This document shows positions 15,121 to 18,228 of a stretch of DNA of 18,228 bases, piece by piece. The stretch is taken from assembly GCA_905221605.1 (NCBI GenBank), contig CAJNDS010001791.1, positions 672,501 through 690,728 on the forward strand. Reading direction: 5' to 3'. The notes under the pieces were generated by a model, which was given only the letters and a program-made list of their open reading frames with translations, searched no databases and was not told where the DNA came from. The position numbers were made by a program, and so were the translations under genes. How positions within the stretch are numbered: position 1 is the stretch's first letter; every line of letters starts with the position of its first letter. The stretch is from Symbiodinium natans. Taxonomy: Eukaryota; Sar; Dinophyceae; Suessiales; Symbiodiniaceae.

Positions 15121-16445
15121 GTCGGAGTAAGAAATCCATATTTAGTCATAAGTATGAATTTAACAAGAACCTTATTAATTGAATGAAAACCCTATGGAAA
15201 ACTCATACGAACTCTATTAAAATCTATAAGACTCTTATTGAAAAGAATAGGAATCTTATTGAATTAATAGCAAACATGACTTGGAATCATATTTGAATCA
15301 TAGGAACTTTTTATCAAACGTCATAGGAATGCTATTAATATGTAGAACAACAATAGGGCCCATGAAGAATAGCAGGAAGCCTGTGAAAATGAAAAGGGAC
15401 CCTTTTTGAATTCACGGGAATGTGGGAATTCTATTAAATCTTAATAGGAATCCTGTTAATATTTCTCTTAATCTTGTTATGATGAAGTAGAATCCTATTC
15501 AAATTAGGAGGAACCCCACTAGAATTCATAAGAGCCCTTTCACAAATTAAGAGGAATCCTTTTAAATGAAGAGGGTCCTACCATCAATAGGAATTTAAAA
15601 GCAACACCAATAACAATCACAAGAACCCTATTGCAAATTAATAGGAATCCTTTGAAAATGAAGAGAAATCCTACTAAACTTAATAAGAACCAATAGGAAT
15701 CCCATCCACTAAAATTCATAAGAACCCTTTTACAAACTAAGAGGGATCCTTTTAAAATGAAGAAGGTCCTACCATCAATAGGACTTTATAAGCAACACCA
15801 ATAAAAATAATCAGAACCCTATTGCAAATTAACAGGAATCCTTTGAAAATGAAGAGAAATCCTACTATTTAATATTAATCGGAACCAACAGGAATCCTAT
15901 AAAATTGAATGTGGTTCGGATTTCTAGGCTTCCTGTTTTAATTAATGTGATTCCTATTAGAATTAATGGGACAGGAATGCTGTTCAAATCTCTCAGAAAA
16001 GACCATTAAAATTACTTTGAGACTCACTAACATGAATAGGACCCAATAGGAATCCTAAAAAAGAAGTATGAGTCCTTTTCCTTTTCAGAGGGACCCCTAT
16101 TCAAACTAAAAGAACCGTTAGACTTAATGTGGTTCCTATTAAAATAAATAGGGCTAGGAATGCTATTCAAATTTCTAAGAATACCATTAAATTTACTTGG
16201 AGACTCACTAAAATGAATAGGTAATATGAACCCTATTGGAATTAAAAGAACCATTTTAAAACGTTTAAGAACCTTGTTGGAATGCATAAGAACCCTATTG
16301 AAAAAGTATTAGGAATTCTCTGACGTTGAATAAGAACCCTCTGAAAGTTCAAAAAGGATATAAGTAAAATGAAAAGAAGTTCTATAAAGATGGTTAGGAA
16401 CCCTTTAACATTAATCGAAATTGGAATGCTATTGCTGAGATTAAT
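15121..16445 (-). repeat. AT-rich AATAGGAATCCTATT minisatellite, reverse orientation
   Basis: Same family as 11240-12400 on the other strand: AATAGGAATCCTATTAAAAT-like units on the plus strand read as the TTCCTATT family on the minus strand. Two higher-order duplications are visible. CCATCAATAGGA at 15581 and 15772 (offset 191) lies in matching ~185 base flanks. GACTCACTAA at 16021 and 16202 (offset 181) has matching flanks from GGAATGCTRTTCAAAT onward. Frames of up to about 117 codons on the minus strand are by-products of stop-poor units. Confidence 0.9.
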
Positions 16446-16584
16446 ATAAGACTGACCAAAACCAACTTTTTCCCGCTGAAAAGAAAGAGCCTCCAAGCAT
16501 GATGACACGTCGTGCTTCGAAAGAAAACCGTCCACTGGACAGCTACATGTAAATCTGAACGGCTCTGGCCCGAGAGAGGTACGA
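16446..16584. other. Unique-looking spacer
   Basis: Joins the AT-rich minisatellite to the palindrome. No feature is recognised. Confidence 0.4.
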
Positions 16585-17484
16585 GGCAAAACCAAAAAAC
16601 CAAAAAACCATCTTTTTTAGAGGAGGGGGAGGGGATGCTGAAAAAGATGGTTTTTTGGTTTTGCCTCGTAAAAAGTTGGTTTCTCATAGAAATTCCAACT
16701 TTTCCCTCGTAAAAAGATGGTTTTCCTGAAGAACACCAAGCCGAAACCATCTTTTTACGAGGGAAAAGTTGGTTTTTCTATGAAAAACCATCCTTTACGA
16801 GGCAAAACCAAAAAACCAAAAAAAACCATCTTTTTTAGAGAATGGGGAGGGGGTTTCGAAAAAGATGTTTTTTTTGGTTTTGCCTCGTAAAAAGATGGTT
16901 TTGCATAGAAAAACCAACTTTTGCCTCGCAAAAAGATGGGTTTGGAGAGAAAAACCAACTTTTACCTCGTAAAAAGATGGTTTGGAGCCAAAAACCAACT
17001 TTTGCCTCTCAAAAAGATGGTTTTGGAGACAAAAACCAACTTTTACCTCGTAAAAAGATGGTTTTGGAGCCAAAAACCAACTTTTGCCTCGCAAAAAGAT
17101 GGTTTTCCTGAGGCAGACCAGGCCAAAACCATCTTTTTACGTGGGAAAAGTTGGTTTTTCTATGCAAAACCATCTTTTTACGAGGCAAAACCAAAAAAAC
17201 CCATCTTTTTCGAAACCCCCTCCCCATTCTCTAAAAAAGATGGTTTTTTTGGTTTTTTGGTTTTGCCTCGTAAAAGATGGTTTTTTCATAGAAAAACCAA
17301 CTTTTCCCTCGTAAAAAGATGGTTTCGGCTTGGTGTTCTTCAGGAAAACCATCTTTTTACGAGGGAAAAGTTGGTTTTTCTATGAGAAACCATCTTTTTA
17401 CGAGGCAAAACCAAAAAAAACATCTTTTTCAACATCCCGCCCCATTCTCTAAAAAAGATAGTTTTTTGGTTTTTTGGTTTTGCC
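16585..17484. repeat. ~900 bp near-perfect palindrome of AAAACCATCTTTTT / AAAAAGATGGTTTT stems
   Basis: The left arm (about 16585-16940) and right arm (about 17128-17484) are reverse complements. Paired landmarks share the same centre: GGCAAAACC at 16585 with GGTTTTGCC ending at 17484 minus one; CCTGAAGAACACCAAGCCG at 16725 with its complement ending at 17344; TAGAGAATGGGG at 16836 with its complement ending at 17233. Each pair sums to about 34069, so the arms have almost no net indels. Each arm contains a smaller palindrome centred near 16735 or 17335. No credible protein is present; the repeated K-P-S-F-Y-E frames arise from stop-poor units. Confidence 0.92.
16886..17105 (+). repeat. 41 bp tandem repeat at the centre of the palindrome
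   Basis: Units AAAAAGATGGTTTTGGAGCC (first part) and AAAAACCAACTTTTGCCTCG (second part) total 40-41 bases and recur about five times. Each unit carries AAAGATGGTTTT and AAAACCAACTTT, which are near-complementary, so each can form its own small hairpin. A period of 41 cycles through all three frames, which argues against a coding role. Confidence 0.9.
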
Positions 17485-17506
17485 CGTGTCGGCGTCTAAT
17501 CCTGTG

Positions 17507-17614
17507 GTCCGTGTGGGGTCTGTTTTGTCAAGAGACATCCACTGAGAGTAGCAAAAAAAGGTCCGTGTGGGGTCTGTTTTGTCGAGAGACAGCCATTGAG
17601 AGTAGCAAAAAACG
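17507..17614 (+). repeat. 54 bp tandem duplication, 2 copies
   Basis: GTCCGTGTGGGGTCTGTTTT starts at 17507 and 17561. The copies differ at only a few positions (CAAGAGACATCCACTG against CGAGAGACAGCCATTG). The unit is 18 codons long and keeps a frame open (VWGLFC twice), but with only two copies no coding claim is justified. Confidence 0.95.
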
Positions 17615-17667
17615 GCATAGGGCACGAGCGGGTTTTAAACGGTATTTACAAGGGAAACAGATCTGGG

Positions 17668-17728
17668 TGGGTCATGGGGGGGGGGTGTGTCCATATATAT
17701 ACACTCATATATAAATCTATGTCACATA
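17668..17728 (+). repeat. G-run/AT element, forward copy
   Basis: TGGGTCAT, G10 (17676-17685), TGTGTCCATATATATACAC, TCATATATAAATCTATGTC, ACATA. It is the partner of the inverted copy at 15052-15108. Confidence 0.85.
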
Positions 17729-17768
17729 CTTATTATGTGTTTTGTAGAAGGGCAGGTTTTCGTGCCCA

Positions 17769-18089
17769 CCTTTTATTTCGGATTCTTGTTTACGAGTGTC
17801 TACACAGGCAAGATTCAATGTTTGATTCGTAGCGTTTTTAAAACTTCGGGGCAACACAAGTTGTGTTTACTTTGGTTTGGACTTTGGATTGAAGTGTTTG
17901 TAAAGGCAGAGTTAAACTTGTATTCTTGGTTGAACATGTCTTTCTAAAGGTTTTGTCCGCGTTGCAGAAGTTAATGCTCATATTTGGTTTGGTGTTGTGT
18001 TCGAGGGAATTTGCGAGGAGGAACTTGCAATTTACGATTGGTTTGATTTTCAGTTTAGTGCTCTAACTACTTGCACAGACAAGTTTTAA
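17769..18089 (+). repeat. Three diverged ~95-110 bp repeats with coding-like frames
   Basis: No family recognised. Copies start near 17769, 17857 and 17967. AAGTTGTGTTTACTTTGG (17858) aligns with AAGTTAATGCTCATATTTGG (17968) and, more weakly, with CCTTTTATTTCGG (17769). Translated, they give FYFGFLFTSVYTGK, VYFGLDFGLKCL and HIWFGVVFEGICEEE, each with an aromatic-F-G start. Copy 3 lies in a stop-free frame of 51 codons (17934-18086, TAA at 18087) with an acidic, aromatic-rich sequence (EEELAIYDWFDFQFS). Copy 2 has in-frame stops. This may be a decayed repeat-protein gene fragment or a plain tandem repeat; I lean to the latter. Confidence 0.35.
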
Positions 18090-18228
18090 GCTTGAAAAAA
18101 AGCGGTTCCCACATTATACGTAAAGGTCCATGGCACATATACCCTATAAACCCCTATATATTCTAAACTCTAAACCTTAAACGTCAGAAGATGATACCCC
18201 GTCGGGATACTTTGGGTAGGTTTGAGGT
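18090..18228. other. Window end with degenerate telomere-like words
   Basis: CCCTATAAACCCCTATATAT and TCTAAACTCTAAACCTTAAAC at about 18142-18181 look like mutated CCCTAAA units. Nothing else is seen. Confidence 0.5.

Noticed and set aside
16795-17385. Frames with repeated KPSFYE / LPRKKMV words in the palindrome
   Set aside because: The 41 bp period cycles through all three frames and the palindrome makes both strands equivalent. No non-repeat sequence is present.
1-18228. Dinoflagellate spliced-leader, retrotransposon reverse transcriptase or transposase motifs
   Set aside because: I looked for the leader sequence and for RT or DDE-type motifs in the longer frames and saw none. Absence by eye is not proof, but nothing supports a call.

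Overview
This is a eukaryotic, repeat-dominated, apparently intergenic window. I could not recognise any intact protein-coding gene, tRNA, rRNA, CRISPR array or bacterial operon. Plant-type telomere heptamers (TTTAGGG / CCCTAAA) occur throughout, as short clean interstitial blocks and as long degenerate stretches, alongside GA, CT and AT microsatellites and long G or C runs. Together with the very low coding density this suggests a nuclear contig of an alga or protist with plant-type telomeres. A chromerid or dinoflagellate alveolate is my guess, held with low confidence; a plant or another alga is not excluded.

Layout. 1-1080: three diverged ~335 bp tandem units rich in GA and CT, then a 52-55 bp tandem repeat. 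1230-1400: telomere-like and G-rich minisatellite. 1590-2790: short direct repeats, an inverted repeat and a ~140 bp duplication. 2820-4245: three copies of a ~215 bp element (one inverted), with further tandem repeats rich in GAATGCATTT. 4340-5040: degenerate TTTAGGG DNA. 5270-5365: an A16 tract and a foldback hairpin. 5453-6082: an AT-rich island that reads like a broken coding sequence with an internal repeat. 6280-8160: sparse GC-rich DNA with more degenerate telomere-like repeats. 8160-10700: the least repetitive part of the window, with coding-like but unrecognised open frames on both strands; if the window holds a spliced gene, it is most likely here.

10743-18228 is a mosaic of satellites. 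Two direct copies of a ~98 bp palindromic array (10743-11165 and 12965-13435) flank a telomere block, an AT-rich ~21 bp minisatellite and an oppositely oriented telomere block. A second segment, 15052-17728, is bounded by inverted copies of a G-run/AT element. It contains the ~21 bp minisatellite family in the opposite orientation and then a ~900 bp near-perfect palindrome built from ~41 bp units. 17769-18089 holds three diverged coding-like repeats.

No gene pathway can be described. The coherent theme is structural: unrelated-looking repeat families repeatedly use hairpin-forming units, they occur in inverted pairs, and G-run/AT junctions and interstitial telomere repeats lie between the blocks.
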